Shown: positions 26,303-35,107 of the stretch, piece by piece
Layout: every line of letters begins with the position of its first letter
Numbering within the stretch: position 1 is the stretch's first letter
DNA from: Paenibacillus oryzisoli
Lineage (GTDB): Bacteria; Bacillota; Bacilli; Paenibacillales; NBRC-103111
Direction: 5' to 3'
DNA: 64,000 nucleotides
Assembly (NCBI RefSeq): GCF_001653565.1
Contig: NZ_LYPB01000043.1
Location: forward strand, 1-64,000
Notes under the pieces: model-generated
The model's input: the letters and a program-made list of their open reading frames with translations, nothing else
Databases searched by the model: none
Told to the model about the DNA's origin: nothing
Position numbers and translations under genes: made by a program

Positions 26303-27502
26303 TCATCCTCGAATGACTTCGATAAAAGGTTTTCTCACTTTGCCATACTTTCCTCCACCACCGACTTCAAGATGTAAGGTCCCTTCCCGAGCCTTTACAA
26401 TGTAAGCAGCAATCTCTTCCCCAACAATGCCACCTAATTCCTCTGGCGTCGCATGGTGCAGAACCTGCATTTCCGTTCCGAAATAGCTTAGCAACTGTTC
26501 TAACTTCTTCGGGCCTAATCCCGGAATGTACTCTAAGGGGACTTGAAAATGGTAAGGCGGACGATGTGCCGGTTGATAAGATATCTCTCTATCAGCAATT
26601 GCCATAATGCGATCCATGACGCCACGCACGATCTTGGTACTGCCGCAATCCAAGCAGCGTTCCACAGCTGTTTCGCTATCAACGAGTACAGCCTCACAAA
26701 CGCTGCAATAGGTGCGATGATACTTCCCTAGTCGCGAATTCAAGCCATAATTGGCTGCGACGCCTCTTCCATCCTGTCGTCGAAGAGCTTTAACTAACTC
26801 CTCAAAGGTTGGTGCCGCTAGTTTAATTTGGTTATATTCTCGACCTATTTTCGCTAAGGAATGAGCATCCGAATTCGTTACATAGGTGAAATCATCCAAC
26901 TCCGAAATATATCCCGCCATTTCCGAATCCGCGCTTAACCCAAGTTCAACGGCAGGAATTTGCTGGACGTCAAGCAGATCATTCATGCAGCTCGTAGCGC
27001 TGCCGTATACGCTTTTGTGCGGCGTGAAGATGTGCGCAGGTATCAGAATACCACCTCTACCCAGCACCTCTTCTTGAAGCACACGAGCGGGCACATAGAT
27101 GCGTTGCGAACTGAGCTCCACATTTTTCATATGCCGGCTCATCCATCCCGTAAATTCCTGCATCACTTGAAGATTCGGCATATAGGCTAGCACATGGGCT
27201 GGCCCCATCCCAGGGTCTCTCACTTCAATTTCACTTCCTAAGATGATGGATGTATCCCGATACCCAATCCCCCCACCTTCGAGCTCCACCATATCCCCTT
27301 TATCCAAATACATCATAATCTCTTCTTGAACGGATGGAGAGTGCGTGTCGATAATGGAGATCATCTCCATTCCTTTCCGGTTCGCAGCTTCATGGGCAAT
27401 ATTGAAAAAGGTGAGGTTATTCGCTGCACTAATTTTGACAGCCTGACCTTTCTCCGTCCGGCCAATATGAATATGCAGATCTACATAGTAATTCTTCAAC
27501 AT
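26303..27502 (-). CDS. Endonuclease Q-like PHP-domain DNA repair protein
   Basis: The 399-residue protein belongs to the TIGR00375/EndoQ family. The PHP metal domain shows VDLHIHIG, ISIIDTHSP, ILIPAHIFTP and TNSDAHS. A zinc cluster (CSVCEAV..RCLDCGSTK) follows, and then a helix-hairpin-helix (YIPGLGPKKLEQLL). EndoQ cleaves DNA 5' of deaminated bases and is known from archaea and some bacilli. Its ATG directly follows the nudF stop codon (TAAATG), suggesting co-translation with a nucleotide-cleaning enzyme. Confidence 0.85.
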   Translation of the reverse strand: MLKNYYVDLHIHIGRTEKGQAVKISAANNLTFFNIAHEAANRKGMEMISIIDTHSPSVQEEIMMYLDKGDMVELEGGGIGYRDTSIILGSEIEVRDPGMGPAHVLAYMPNLQVMQEFTGWMSRHMKNVELSSQRIYVPARVLQEEVLGRGGILIPAHIFTPHKSVYGSATSCMNDLLDVQQIPAVELGLSADSEMAGYISELDDFTYVTNSDAHSLAKIGREYNQIKLAAPTFEELVKALRRQDGRGVAANYGLNSRLGKYHRTYCSVCEAVLVDSETAVERCLDCGSTKIVRGVMDRIMAIADREISYQPAHRPPYHFQVPLEYIPGLGPKKLEQLLSYFGTEMQVLHHATPEELGGIVGEEIAAYIVKAREGTLHLEVGGGGKYGKVRKPFIEVIRG

Positions 27503-28057
27503 TTAGATCTGACCCGTTAACTTGTATAGCTGCCAAGCATATACAGCCATGATCGTTTTGGCATCACTGATACGTCCCTCACGCATATATTGCTGTGCTT
27601 GCTCCAAGGTAATTGCTTCACAATCCAGGAATTCGTCCTCATCGGGGTTCGCTGTCCCCTTAACTAAATCTTCCGCAATGTATAAATGGATAATCTCATC
27701 CGCAAACCCAGGCGATGTAGAAAATGAACTTACCAAACGGATGTTATCTGTTCGATACCCTGTCTCTTCCTCAAGCTCACGCAAGGCCGCTCTCAAAGGC
27801 TCCTCACCGCTATCAAGCTTACCAGCAGGGATTTCTACCTGGCTCTTCTCAAGCGGCTTACGGTACTGTTCTACGACGATCATTCTATCTCCCAGAAGGG
27901 CGATTACGGCTACTGCACCTGGATGCTTAACAATCTCACGAGAAGCCGTTCCGCCATTAGGCAACTTCACCTGGTCTACTTGCAGCGAGATGATTTTACC
28001 CTTGAAAATCAATTCACTGCTTATGGTTACTTCTTCAAATTTCTTATGTTCTGTCAT
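27503..28057 (-). CDS. nudF: ADP-ribose pyrophosphatase (Nudix)
   Basis: NudF hydrolyses ADP-ribose to AMP and ribose 5-phosphate. The 184 residues have the Nudix box (GKLDSGEEPLRAALRELEEE followed by TGY) and the upstream RKPLEKSQVEIPAG. It is upstream of the endoQ-like gene without a gap and divergent from mciZ, as in Bacillus. Confidence 0.94.
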   Translation of the reverse strand: MTEHKKFEEVTISSELIFKGKIISLQVDQVKLPNGGTASREIVKHPGAVAVIALLGDRMIVVEQYRKPLEKSQVEIPAGKLDSGEEPLRAALRELEEETGYRTDNIRLVSSFSTSPGFADEIIHLYIAEDLVKGTANPDEDEFLDCEAITLEQAQQYMREGRISDAKTIMAVYAWQLYKLTGQI

Positions 28058-28150
28058 TCGAGCACCTCATCTTGGTTATTTGGTCTAACTTGTCCACATC
28101 CTGCATATCGTTCATTATACCAAATTTATTCCTGAAAAGAGGTCAATGAT

Positions 28151-28342
28151 ATGAAGAGCTATGTGGATGCCAAGCAAATTCGACTTGTAGGTAAAGCCTG
28201 GGAAATTAAATACCACCTGCAACAGATGCTTCAACAAGGAGATCCGAAGAGACCGTTGGTTGAATATTTATCCCACTTGTACATATCACAGAAGATTTCT
28301 TCCCATAGCCATATCCCTCAACTTCGAATCGTTTCATCATAA
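28151..28342 (+). CDS. mciZ: Mother-cell inhibitor of FtsZ (MciZ)
   Basis: The 63-residue product contains IRLVGKAWEIKYHLQQML, matching the core of Bacillus MciZ (VLVGKAWEIRAKLKEYG), the sigma-E-dependent peptide that caps FtsZ filaments in the mother cell. Its place, divergent from nudF, is the same as in Bacillus. It is about 23 residues longer than the Bacillus peptide, with a C-terminal tail (VEYLSHLYISQKISS). AAGAGGT lies upstream of the ATG. No convincing sigma-E promoter was found. Confidence 0.82.
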   Translation: MKSYVDAKQIRLVGKAWEIKYHLQQMLQQGDPKRPLVEYLSHLYISQKISSHSHIPQLRIVSS

Positions 28343-28348
28343 AATAAA

Positions 28349-28398
28349 ACGAAAACCGATTAGCCGCGCCAGTTGGCGGACGAATCGGTTTTTATTTT
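28349..28398. terminator. Bidirectional terminator between mciZ and the M20 peptidase
   Basis: AAAACCGATT and AATCGGTTTTT form a 10-bp stem with a loop that contains a smaller GCCGCGCCAGTTGGCGG hairpin. T-runs on both strands let it serve the two converging genes. Confidence 0.85.
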
Positions 28399-28407
28399 GT
28401 AAGGAAT

Positions 28408-29538
28408 CTACACCTTAGCCGCTTCTTTCACAAGTGCCACGACGAGCTCAGCTGTTTTGACAAGATCACGGATCGCAATGCGCTCTTTGACCGTATGGAT
28501 GTCTAAATAACCAACGGCCAAATTCACAGTAGGAATTCCCATCCCGTTGAAAACATTCGCATCACTCCCCCCACCCGAGTGGAAGGTACTTGCTGTTAGA
28601 CCTATCGTGTTCATCGCACGAGAGGTTAATTGTACAATCGGAGCCGAATCGTCGTGCATATAGGATGCGTACACGATATCTGCATGGAATTCACAGGTCG
28701 TACCTGCTTCCGCCGCGGCGGATTCACACGCCTTTTTCATTGCAGCTATTTGCGCTTCCAATTTGTGCTGCACAATACTGCGGGCTTCAGCTTCCATCTT
28801 CACTTTATCACATACCACGTTCAATGGGCCTACGCCCGAAAAGCTGCCAATATTCGCCGTTGTTTCATTATCAATTCTACCCAATGACATGCGGGAGACA
28901 GCTTTACTCGCCACTTGAATGGCAGAGATGCCATCTTCGGGATTCACACCCGCATGTGCGGTTTTGCCATGGAAAATGATTTCAATTTCTGCACGACCAG
29001 GCGCAGCAGTTGCAATCGCACCAAGGTTTCCGTTGGAATCTAACGCGAAGCCATATTGAGCTTCCATGGAGCTGCGCTCCATGGCGCGAGCACCTTTCAA
29101 GCCGCTCTCTTCCCCTGCTGTAATGACGAACTGGATACGACCATGCGGAATGTTCTGTTCTTTCAGAACTTGAATCGCTTCGAGCATTGCGGCAATTCCA
29201 GCTTTATCATCGCTGCCAAGAATCGTCGTTCCATCAGAACGAATATAGCCATCTTCACCAATTTGCGGTTTAATGCCATTCCCTGGCGCAACTGTATCCA
29301 TATGCGAGGTAAAGAAAATGGTAGGAATCGCCGGATTGCTGTCTGTCGCTTCTAGTGTACAGATCAAGTTGCCTGCACCATGTCCACTCTTAGACATCGA
29401 AGCATCCTCGACGACATGCAGGCCATACTTCCCGAATTTCTCTTTGAGTACAACGCAAATTTCTTGCTCGAATCTAGTTTCACTATCCACTTGAATGAGG
29501 GAAATGAATTCTTGAACTAAGCGATCTTGCTTAATCAT
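28408..29538 (-). CDS. M20-family peptidase (peptidase T-like, YqjE type)
   Basis: The 376-residue zinc aminopeptidase-like protein has FFTSHMDTVAPG, ILGSDDKAGIAAML, ITAGEESGLKGAR and the dimerisation segment HAGVNPEDGISA. HSGGGSDANVFN supplies the last metal ligand. It resembles tripeptidase T and Bacillus YqjE; the substrate is unknown. The ATG at 29538 follows CGGAGG by 7 bases. Confidence 0.9.
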   Translation of the reverse strand: MIKQDRLVQEFISLIQVDSETRFEQEICVVLKEKFGKYGLHVVEDASMSKSGHGAGNLICTLEATDSNPAIPTIFFTSHMDTVAPGNGIKPQIGEDGYIRSDGTTILGSDDKAGIAAMLEAIQVLKEQNIPHGRIQFVITAGEESGLKGARAMERSSMEAQYGFALDSNGNLGAIATAAPGRAEIEIIFHGKTAHAGVNPEDGISAIQVASKAVSRMSLGRIDNETTANIGSFSGVGPLNVVCDKVKMEAEARSIVQHKLEAQIAAMKKACESAAAEAGTTCEFHADIVYASYMHDDSAPIVQLTSRAMNTIGLTASTFHSGGGSDANVFNGMGIPTVNLAVGYLDIHTVKERIAIRDLVKTAELVVALVKEAAKV

Positions 29539-29610
29539 ATACTTTCCTCCGATACACACTTTGAGTTACAATAAAACGGTACAAGCTTGGACGAAAAGGA
29601 GTGAATCCCG

Positions 29611-29715
29611 TTGCTACAGAATAAGAAATGGTTTAAAGTCGTTATTTACATTATGCTATTCGTAATGCTGTTATCCAGTTTATTGTTTACAGCCGGATTA
29701 TTTTTCACATCATAA
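29611..29715 (+). CDS. Prli42-like membrane miniprotein
   Basis: A 34-residue frame starts at TTG with AAAAGGAG 8 bases upstream. It reads (M)LQNKKWFKVVIYIMLFVM, then LLSSLLFTAGLFFTS: a short basic head with a Lys-Lys-Trp, one membrane helix, and nothing more. This matches the Prli42 family conserved in Firmicutes; in Listeria it anchors the stressosome. No stressosome genes are in this window. It converges on bkdB, 4 bases from its stop. The assignment rests on pattern only. Confidence 0.6.
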   Translation: MLQNKKWFKVVIYIMLFVMLLSSLLFTAGLFFTS

Positions 29716-29719
29716 CCCA

Positions 29720-31051
29720 TTAGTAAATTTTAGTATCCGCGTTGTAGCTTTCAAGATTTTCTTTCACTCGTTGTAGGAACCGTCCACAGATCACACCATC
29801 TAGAATCCTGTGATCGAGCGATAAACAAAGGTTAACCATGGAACGCACCGCTATCATATCTTGAATCACAACAGGCTTCTTCACGATCGATTCGAATGTA
29901 ACAATCGCCGCTTGCGGGTAGTTAATGATTGGATACGACAGAATCGAACCGAAGGAGCCTGTATTATTAACGGTAAATGTCCCGCCAACCATATCTGTGA
30001 GCGCGAGTTTCCCCGCACGTGTTTTCTTCGTCAACTCATCAATCTCTCTTGCAAGTCCTGCGATGTTCTTCTGATCTGCCTTCTTAATCACTGGCGTCAT
30101 TACGGAATCTTCTGTACCCACGGATAAGGAAATATTAATATCGCGTTTCACGATGATTTTATCTACCGCCCACACGGAATTAATAATCGGATAATCCTTG
30201 ATCGCGTTGACGACCGCTTTCAGCATAAAGGCAAGGTACGTTAAGTTGATGCCCTCGCGGCGCATGAACTCATCCTTTACCTTGTTGCGCAAGACCACTA
30301 AGTTCGTTACATCCACTTCAATCATAGTCCAAGCGTGTGGAATTTCAGTAACGCTTTGACGCATCTTCGTAGCTATCGCATTACGCATAGGCGTTACATC
30401 AATGAGATGCTCATTTCGAGTATCCTGATTATGACCTTCTGCTTCAATCAGCGGCGTTTGTGGACTCGCTGATAGATGGATCCCCGAGCTGCGAACAGGC
30501 TGGCTTGTAGGCTCTTCTGGGGCAACAGGTGGAAGTGTGACAGCTGGTACTGCTTGAACAGCCACAGGTGCCGCGTTAGCCCCGCCAGATGCGATGTAGG
30601 TCTCTACATCCTTACGCGTAATACGTCCGCCAAGACCGGTCCCTGGAACACGAGACAAATCGACACGGTTGTCTTGTGCAAGTCGGTGAACTGCTGGCGA
30701 GAAGCGGCCACGCATGCTTTGATCCCCGTCATCGGAAGCAGAAGCTGTATCTGCTGTGAAAGAGATAGGCGCTGCCGAAGCTGCCTCTGAAGAGCCAGCA
30801 GGCTCCTCAATGACACAGATCGCTTCGCCTACTGCAGCCGTTTCACCATCACCGACAATAATTTTAATGAGTTTGCCCTCAATGGGACTAGGCATTTCTG
30901 TATTTACTTTCTCCGTGAATAGCTCACAAAGAACGTCATATTGTTCAATATAATCGCCTGGCTTCTTCAGCCATTTGCCGATTGTAGCCTCAACGAGACT
31001 TTCCGCCAAATGCGGAACCGTGACCTCGGTAAGGCGGCCGGTTTGGTTCAT
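29720..31051 (-). CDS. bkdB: Branched-chain 2-oxoacid dehydrogenase E2 (dihydrolipoyl acyltransferase)
   Basis: The E2 core of the complex transfers the acyl group to CoA. It has one lipoyl domain with lysine in LFTEKVNTEMPSP and a peripheral-subunit-binding domain at about 110-155 (RFSPAVHRLAQDNRVDLSRV). An Ala/Pro linker and the catalytic domain follow, ending with SLDHRILDG (HRxxDG). At 443 residues it is complete. Last gene of lpdV-bkdAA-bkdAB-bkdB. Confidence 0.95.
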   Translation of the reverse strand: MNQTGRLTEVTVPHLAESLVEATIGKWLKKPGDYIEQYDVLCELFTEKVNTEMPSPIEGKLIKIIVGDGETAAVGEAICVIEEPAGSSEAASAAPISFTADTASASDDGDQSMRGRFSPAVHRLAQDNRVDLSRVPGTGLGGRITRKDVETYIASGGANAAPVAVQAVPAVTLPPVAPEEPTSQPVRSSGIHLSASPQTPLIEAEGHNQDTRNEHLIDVTPMRNAIATKMRQSVTEIPHAWTMIEVDVTNLVVLRNKVKDEFMRREGINLTYLAFMLKAVVNAIKDYPIINSVWAVDKIIVKRDINISLSVGTEDSVMTPVIKKADQKNIAGLAREIDELTKKTRAGKLALTDMVGGTFTVNNTGSFGSILSYPIINYPQAAIVTFESIVKKPVVIQDMIAVRSMVNLCLSLDHRILDGVICGRFLQRVKENLESYNADTKIY

Positions 31052-31102
31052 ACGAGTACCTCCTAATTTCGGAAAAGATCAACGATAAGAACAGTGATCC
31101 AT

Positions 31103-32083
31103 CTAGAATAAAGCAAGCTGACGCATAGCATCCTTCAACTTATCCGCATTGAGCAGGAAAAACTTCTCCATCGGAGGATTACTAGCAACGGCAGGAACAT
31201 CAGGACCGCATAATCTTGCGATTGGCGCGTCTAGCTCAAATAGCAGTTCTTCTGCAATAATCGCTGATACTTCTGCGCCGACACCACCGGTCTTATTGTC
31301 CTCATGGGTTATGAGCACTTTACCTGTTTTTCTAGCGGCTTCTAGGATGGCATTGCGATCGAGTGGCTGCAAGGTACGCAAATCTAGAACATGGGCCGAG
31401 ATTCCTTCCTTAGCCAGCTCCTCAGCAGCTTGAAGCACATAATTAACAACCATGCCATAAGCGATGACGGTAATATCCGTACCTTGTCGCTTCACATCCG
31501 CTTGGCCGATCGGTACGATGTAGTCTTCTTCTGGAACGTCGGCTGATAATGCCAAGTAGCATTTCTTATGTTCAAAATACAGCACAGGATCGCCATCGCG
31601 GATTGCCGCTTTAAGCAGGCCCTTCGCATCATATGGATTCGATGGTGCGACGATTTTGAGTCCTGGCGTACCGAAGAACACCGATTCTGGACATTGTGAA
31701 TGGTAGAGAGCACCAGCGCCAGTTGCGCCATAAGGAGCGCGAATAACGATCGGGCAGCTCCAGTCGTTGTTCGAACGATAGCGAATCTTCGCGGCTTCGC
31801 TCAAGATTTGATTCGTTGCCGGGAAAATAAAATCGGCAAATTGAATTTCAGCGATCGGCTTCATCCCGTACATCGCTGCGCCGATGGCTACACCAACAAT
31901 GGCCGATTCAGCAAGAGGCGTGTCCATCACGCGTTCTTCGCCAAAGAGATCGCGAAGCCCTTTGGTCGTGTTAAGAACGCCGCCTTTCCCTACGTCCTCA
32001 CCTAAGACGAATACATTGTCGTCCTGCTGCATTTCCTCCTGCATCGCAGAACGGATTGCTTCCAAATATGTTATAACAGCCAT
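31103..32083 (-). CDS. bkdAB: Branched-chain 2-oxoacid dehydrogenase E1 beta
   Basis: The 326-residue E1 beta subunit has GEDVGKGGVLNTTKGL, DTPLAESAIVGVAIGAA and the C-terminal domain LDLRTLQPLD followed by EDNKTGGVGAEV. With E1 alpha and thiamine pyrophosphate it decarboxylates the 2-oxoacids of Val, Leu and Ile, making starters for branched fatty acids. It begins 2 bases from the bkdAA end. Confidence 0.95.
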   Translation of the reverse strand: MAVITYLEAIRSAMQEEMQQDDNVFVLGEDVGKGGVLNTTKGLRDLFGEERVMDTPLAESAIVGVAIGAAMYGMKPIAEIQFADFIFPATNQILSEAAKIRYRSNNDWSCPIVIRAPYGATGAGALYHSQCPESVFFGTPGLKIVAPSNPYDAKGLLKAAIRDGDPVLYFEHKKCYLALSADVPEEDYIVPIGQADVKRQGTDITVIAYGMVVNYVLQAAEELAKEGISAHVLDLRTLQPLDRNAILEAARKTGKVLITHEDNKTGGVGAEVSAIIAEELLFELDAPIARLCGPDVPAVASNPPMEKFFLLNADKLKDAMRQLALF

Positions 32084-32085
32084 CT

Positions 32086-33096
32086 CTATTTGCCATCTCC
32101 TTCCGCGTAAACATGAAGAAGCGTATCTTCCGGCTTCGGATAAGGGGCAAGATCAGCATACTTCGTTGCTTCATTGACTTCTTGCTTTTGACGATCTTGA
32201 AGCTCTAGGTCTTGCTCTTCGCTCCATAGCTCACAAGCGATGAGATATTCCTTAAATTTCAAGATGCCATCCTTCTTACGATTCTCTTCGACTTCTTCCT
32301 TCGTACGGTACAGCATATCGTCATCAGACGTGGAGTGAGGCATAATGCGGTAGCACATCATCTCGATCAAAGTTGGACCTTCCCCACGTAGAGCTCTCTC
32401 TCTTGCTTCTTTCGTTACACGGTACATTTCCAAGACATCGGTGCCATCAACTTGAACACCTGGGAAACCGTATCCTATCGCACGATCCGCGATTTTGCCT
32501 GCCACCTGCTTATGAATGGGCACTGAAATCGCATATTGATTATTTTCACAAACGAAGATAACCGGCAGCTTATGTACGCCTGCAAAGTTGCAACCCTCAT
32601 GGAAATCTCCTTGGTTACTGGAGCCTTCGCCGAATGAAACGAAGGTAACGAAATCTTGCCTCTTCATCTTCGCTGCAAGAGCAATCCCCGCTGCATGTGG
32701 AACTTGTGTAGTAACCGGGGAGGATGCTGTTACGATATGATTTTTACGATCGCCGAAGTGACCTGCCATCTGTCTACCACCGCTGTTCACATCTTCCGCT
32801 TTACAGAAAATCGCGAGCATGAGATCTTTTACCGTCATTCCAACCGACAAGACGAAAGCATAATCACGGTAATAAGGTAAGAAATAGTCCTTCTGACTCT
32901 GCATCGCAAAAGCCATACCAACTTGTCCGGCATATTGTCCCATACCTGAAACGTGAAACGGAATTTTACCTGCGCGTTGCAGCATGAATGCTCTCTCGTC
33001 AAATCTCGTTGCAAGGCTCATAACCGTATACATACGTACGGCATCATCATCGGATAATCCTAAACTTCTGTGCTTATATAGCTGACCAATGGACAT
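32086..33096 (-). CDS. bkdAA: Branched-chain 2-oxoacid dehydrogenase E1 alpha
   Basis: The 336-residue E1 alpha has the thiamine-binding segment FVSFGEGSSNQGDFHEG, preceded by SSPVTTQVPHAAGIALAAK. PHSTSDDDMLYR is the usual loop with phosphorylation-like residues. The TPP GDG is GEG here, which is common in bacterial branched-chain E1 alpha. It follows lpdV by 109 bases and is tightly linked to bkdAB. Confidence 0.95.
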   Translation of the reverse strand: MSIGQLYKHRSLGLSDDDAVRMYTVMSLATRFDERAFMLQRAGKIPFHVSGMGQYAGQVGMAFAMQSQKDYFLPYYRDYAFVLSVGMTVKDLMLAIFCKAEDVNSGGRQMAGHFGDRKNHIVTASSPVTTQVPHAAGIALAAKMKRQDFVTFVSFGEGSSNQGDFHEGCNFAGVHKLPVIFVCENNQYAISVPIHKQVAGKIADRAIGYGFPGVQVDGTDVLEMYRVTKEARERALRGEGPTLIEMMCYRIMPHSTSDDDMLYRTKEEVEENRKKDGILKFKEYLIACELWSEEQDLELQDRQKQEVNEATKYADLAPYPKPEDTLLHVYAEGDGK

Positions 33097-33205
33097 GGAG
33101 TTTGCCTCCTTAGTGAGATGTAATGGCTACTAAAAACTTAATACCTGGTCCTAGTACTTGACTCTATAAGCATATTATAAACGCAAACGTTTATGATTAC
33201 AATTT

Positions 33206-34630
33206 TTATCCGCTAATTGCAATGCCATCCACAGCCAGCATCGCTTCGCCTAGTGCCTCCGAAAGTGTTGGATGGGGATGGATGGTCTGTCCAACTTCCC
33301 ACGGCGTTGCATTCAACATCTGGGCTAGCGCTGCTTCAGTAATGCTGTTAGTTACTTGAGGGCCAATCATGTGAACCCCGAGAATGTCATTCGTCTCTTT
33401 ATCTGCAATGACTTTCACAAAACCATCAGAATCGCCATAAACTAGAGCTTTCCCTATTCCCTTGAAACTAAATTTACCAACTTTCACTTGTCGACCTTGG
33501 TCAATTGCCTGCTGCTGGGTCCAACCAACACTCGCAATTTCAGGTCTTGTATAGGTACATTTGGAAACGAGGTGTGTCTGAAGTTCCTCCGGCTGATGTC
33601 CGGCAATATGTTCCGCTGCCAGAATTCCCTCATGACCCGCCATGTGCGCCAGCATCAGTCCGCCGATGACATCACCAACTGCGTAGATGTGGGATTCAGT
33701 GGTTTGCATATATCGATTCACACGAATAACACCTCTATCAATTTTGATATCGGTATTCTCTAAACCTATCCCTTCTACATTCGCCACGCGACCAACCGAT
33801 ACGAGCACGCGTTCTGCGGATAACTCATGTAACTCACCCTGCTTGTCCACTTGCATCGTTACCACGCCATCTGTCACTTTCACTGAATCCGGAATTAACT
33901 TCGTGCCCGTTTCTAATGTAATCCCGCGTTTCTTGAATAATCGCTCTAACTCTTTTGACACATCTTCGTCTTCAAGATTTACTAACCGTTTGTCGACTTC
34001 GACAATCGTTACCTTTACACCAAAATCGCTTAACATTGAAGCCCATTCAACACCAATGACACCACCGCCAACAATGATGATTGATTTCGGCAAGTTCTCC
34101 ATCCGCAAAGCATCTTCGCTTGTGATGATGTTAATTCCGTCAATCTCTAAACCTGGCAAGCTGCGTGGTCTAGAGCCCGTTGCAATAATTAAATTACTCG
34201 AAAGGAGTGTTTCAATATCGCCATCCTCCTTCTCAACCGAAACAGCACCGCTGCGTGGTGAAAAAATGGAAGGTCCGATAATCCGACCATTCCCATAGTG
34301 AATGGTAATTTTATTTTTTTTCATCAGAAATTGAAGTCCTTGATGCAGTTGATCGACAATTCGTTGCTTTCGTCCAAGAACTCCATCAAAATTCAACGAG
34401 ACCGCTTGCGCCGTGATGCCATAATCCTCACTATGCTTCATCGCGGCATACACTTCAGCGCTTCTAAGCAAGGCTTTACTTGGGATACAACCCTGATGCA
34501 AGCAGGTACCACCCATTTTGTCACGTTCAACAATCGCCACTGTCTTTCCAAGCTGTGCAGCACGAATCGCAGCTGTGTAACCGCCAATTCCGCCACCTAA
34601 TACTACTACATCATATCTATGTTCACTCAT
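33206..34630 (-). CDS. lpdV: Dihydrolipoyl dehydrogenase (E3)
   Basis: E3 reoxidises the lipoyl group of E2 with NAD. The 474 residues show the FAD motif VVLGGGIGGYTAAIRAAQLG, the redox disulfide GGTCLHQGCIPSK, the NAD motif IVGGGVIGVEWA and the C-terminal IHPHPTLSEA with His-Glu. It heads the bkd set; ptb, bcd and buk, which precede it in Bacillus, are not here. Confidence 0.95.
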   Translation of the reverse strand: MSEHRYDVVVLGGGIGGYTAAIRAAQLGKTVAIVERDKMGGTCLHQGCIPSKALLRSAEVYAAMKHSEDYGITAQAVSLNFDGVLGRKQRIVDQLHQGLQFLMKKNKITIHYGNGRIIGPSIFSPRSGAVSVEKEDGDIETLLSSNLIIATGSRPRSLPGLEIDGINIITSEDALRMENLPKSIIIVGGGVIGVEWASMLSDFGVKVTIVEVDKRLVNLEDEDVSKELERLFKKRGITLETGTKLIPDSVKVTDGVVTMQVDKQGELHELSAERVLVSVGRVANVEGIGLENTDIKIDRGVIRVNRYMQTTESHIYAVGDVIGGLMLAHMAGHEGILAAEHIAGHQPEELQTHLVSKCTYTRPEIASVGWTQQQAIDQGRQVKVGKFSFKGIGKALVYGDSDGFVKVIADKETNDILGVHMIGPQVTNSITEAALAQMLNATPWEVGQTIHPHPTLSEALGEAMLAVDGIAISG

Positions 34631-34805
34631 GCAGTGTTAGCCTCCTATGAAACAATTCCTTGTTATATGTATATGTGCGTCTCTCTTATATTACCCTTTT
34701 TTGGGATCGAAGTCATAGTCTTATTTCTGAATTAGACACGCTTGCGGTTTCGGGTTATGATGATATAAAACATGTTTCATGTCTTATAAGGAGTTACTAA
34801 TTACT

Positions 34806-35069
34806 ATGAAAGCACCCTTTTATCGTTTTGTTGCTATTCTCCTTCTCGTTATTCCTGGCGTAACTGCAACTTATGGTTTTCTTGCTATGAAAGATGCCTT
34901 TTTTGCTCAGTTTGATACAGTTGCTAATAGCGGTATGTTATGGGGAAAATTCTTTTTGGGCTTAGTACTATTTCTGATTGGAGTAGCCTTTATCGGCGGA
35001 TGGACCTTCTTTCGAGATCGTAAACGGAACTATTTGGCTCCACGATTCAAACCCAAACGCAACAAATAG
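34806..35069 (+). CDS. DUF2627 membrane protein (YqzF-like)
   Basis: The 87-residue protein has two membrane segments (FVAILLLVIPGVTATYGFL and GKFFLGLVLFLIGVAFIGGW) and a basic tail, the DUF2627 pattern. Function unknown; in Bacillus a homologue also lies near the bkd genes. The ATG at 34806 is chosen from family length. AAGGAG is 12 bases upstream, and an earlier in-frame ATG (34779) has no ribosome binding site. Confidence 0.75.
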   Translation: MKAPFYRFVAILLLVIPGVTATYGFLAMKDAFFAQFDTVANSGMLWGKFFLGLVLFLIGVAFIGGWTFFRDRKRNYLAPRFKPKRNK

Positions 35070-35098
35070 ACCGGACAAAGTGTCCGGTCTTTTATTTT
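35068..35098 (+). terminator. Terminator of the DUF2627 gene
   Basis: Plus strand: GACCGGACA / TGTCCGGTC with a 3-base loop and a TTTTATTTT tail, beginning on the stop codon; it also faces the converging SteA-like gene. Confidence 0.9.
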
Positions 35099-35107
35099 GT
35101 ACACCCT

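Noticed and set aside
33687..34298. 203-codon plus-strand frame opposite lpdV
   Set aside because: Antisense shadow of a clear lpdV; Ser/Thr/Pro-rich, no ribosome binding site.
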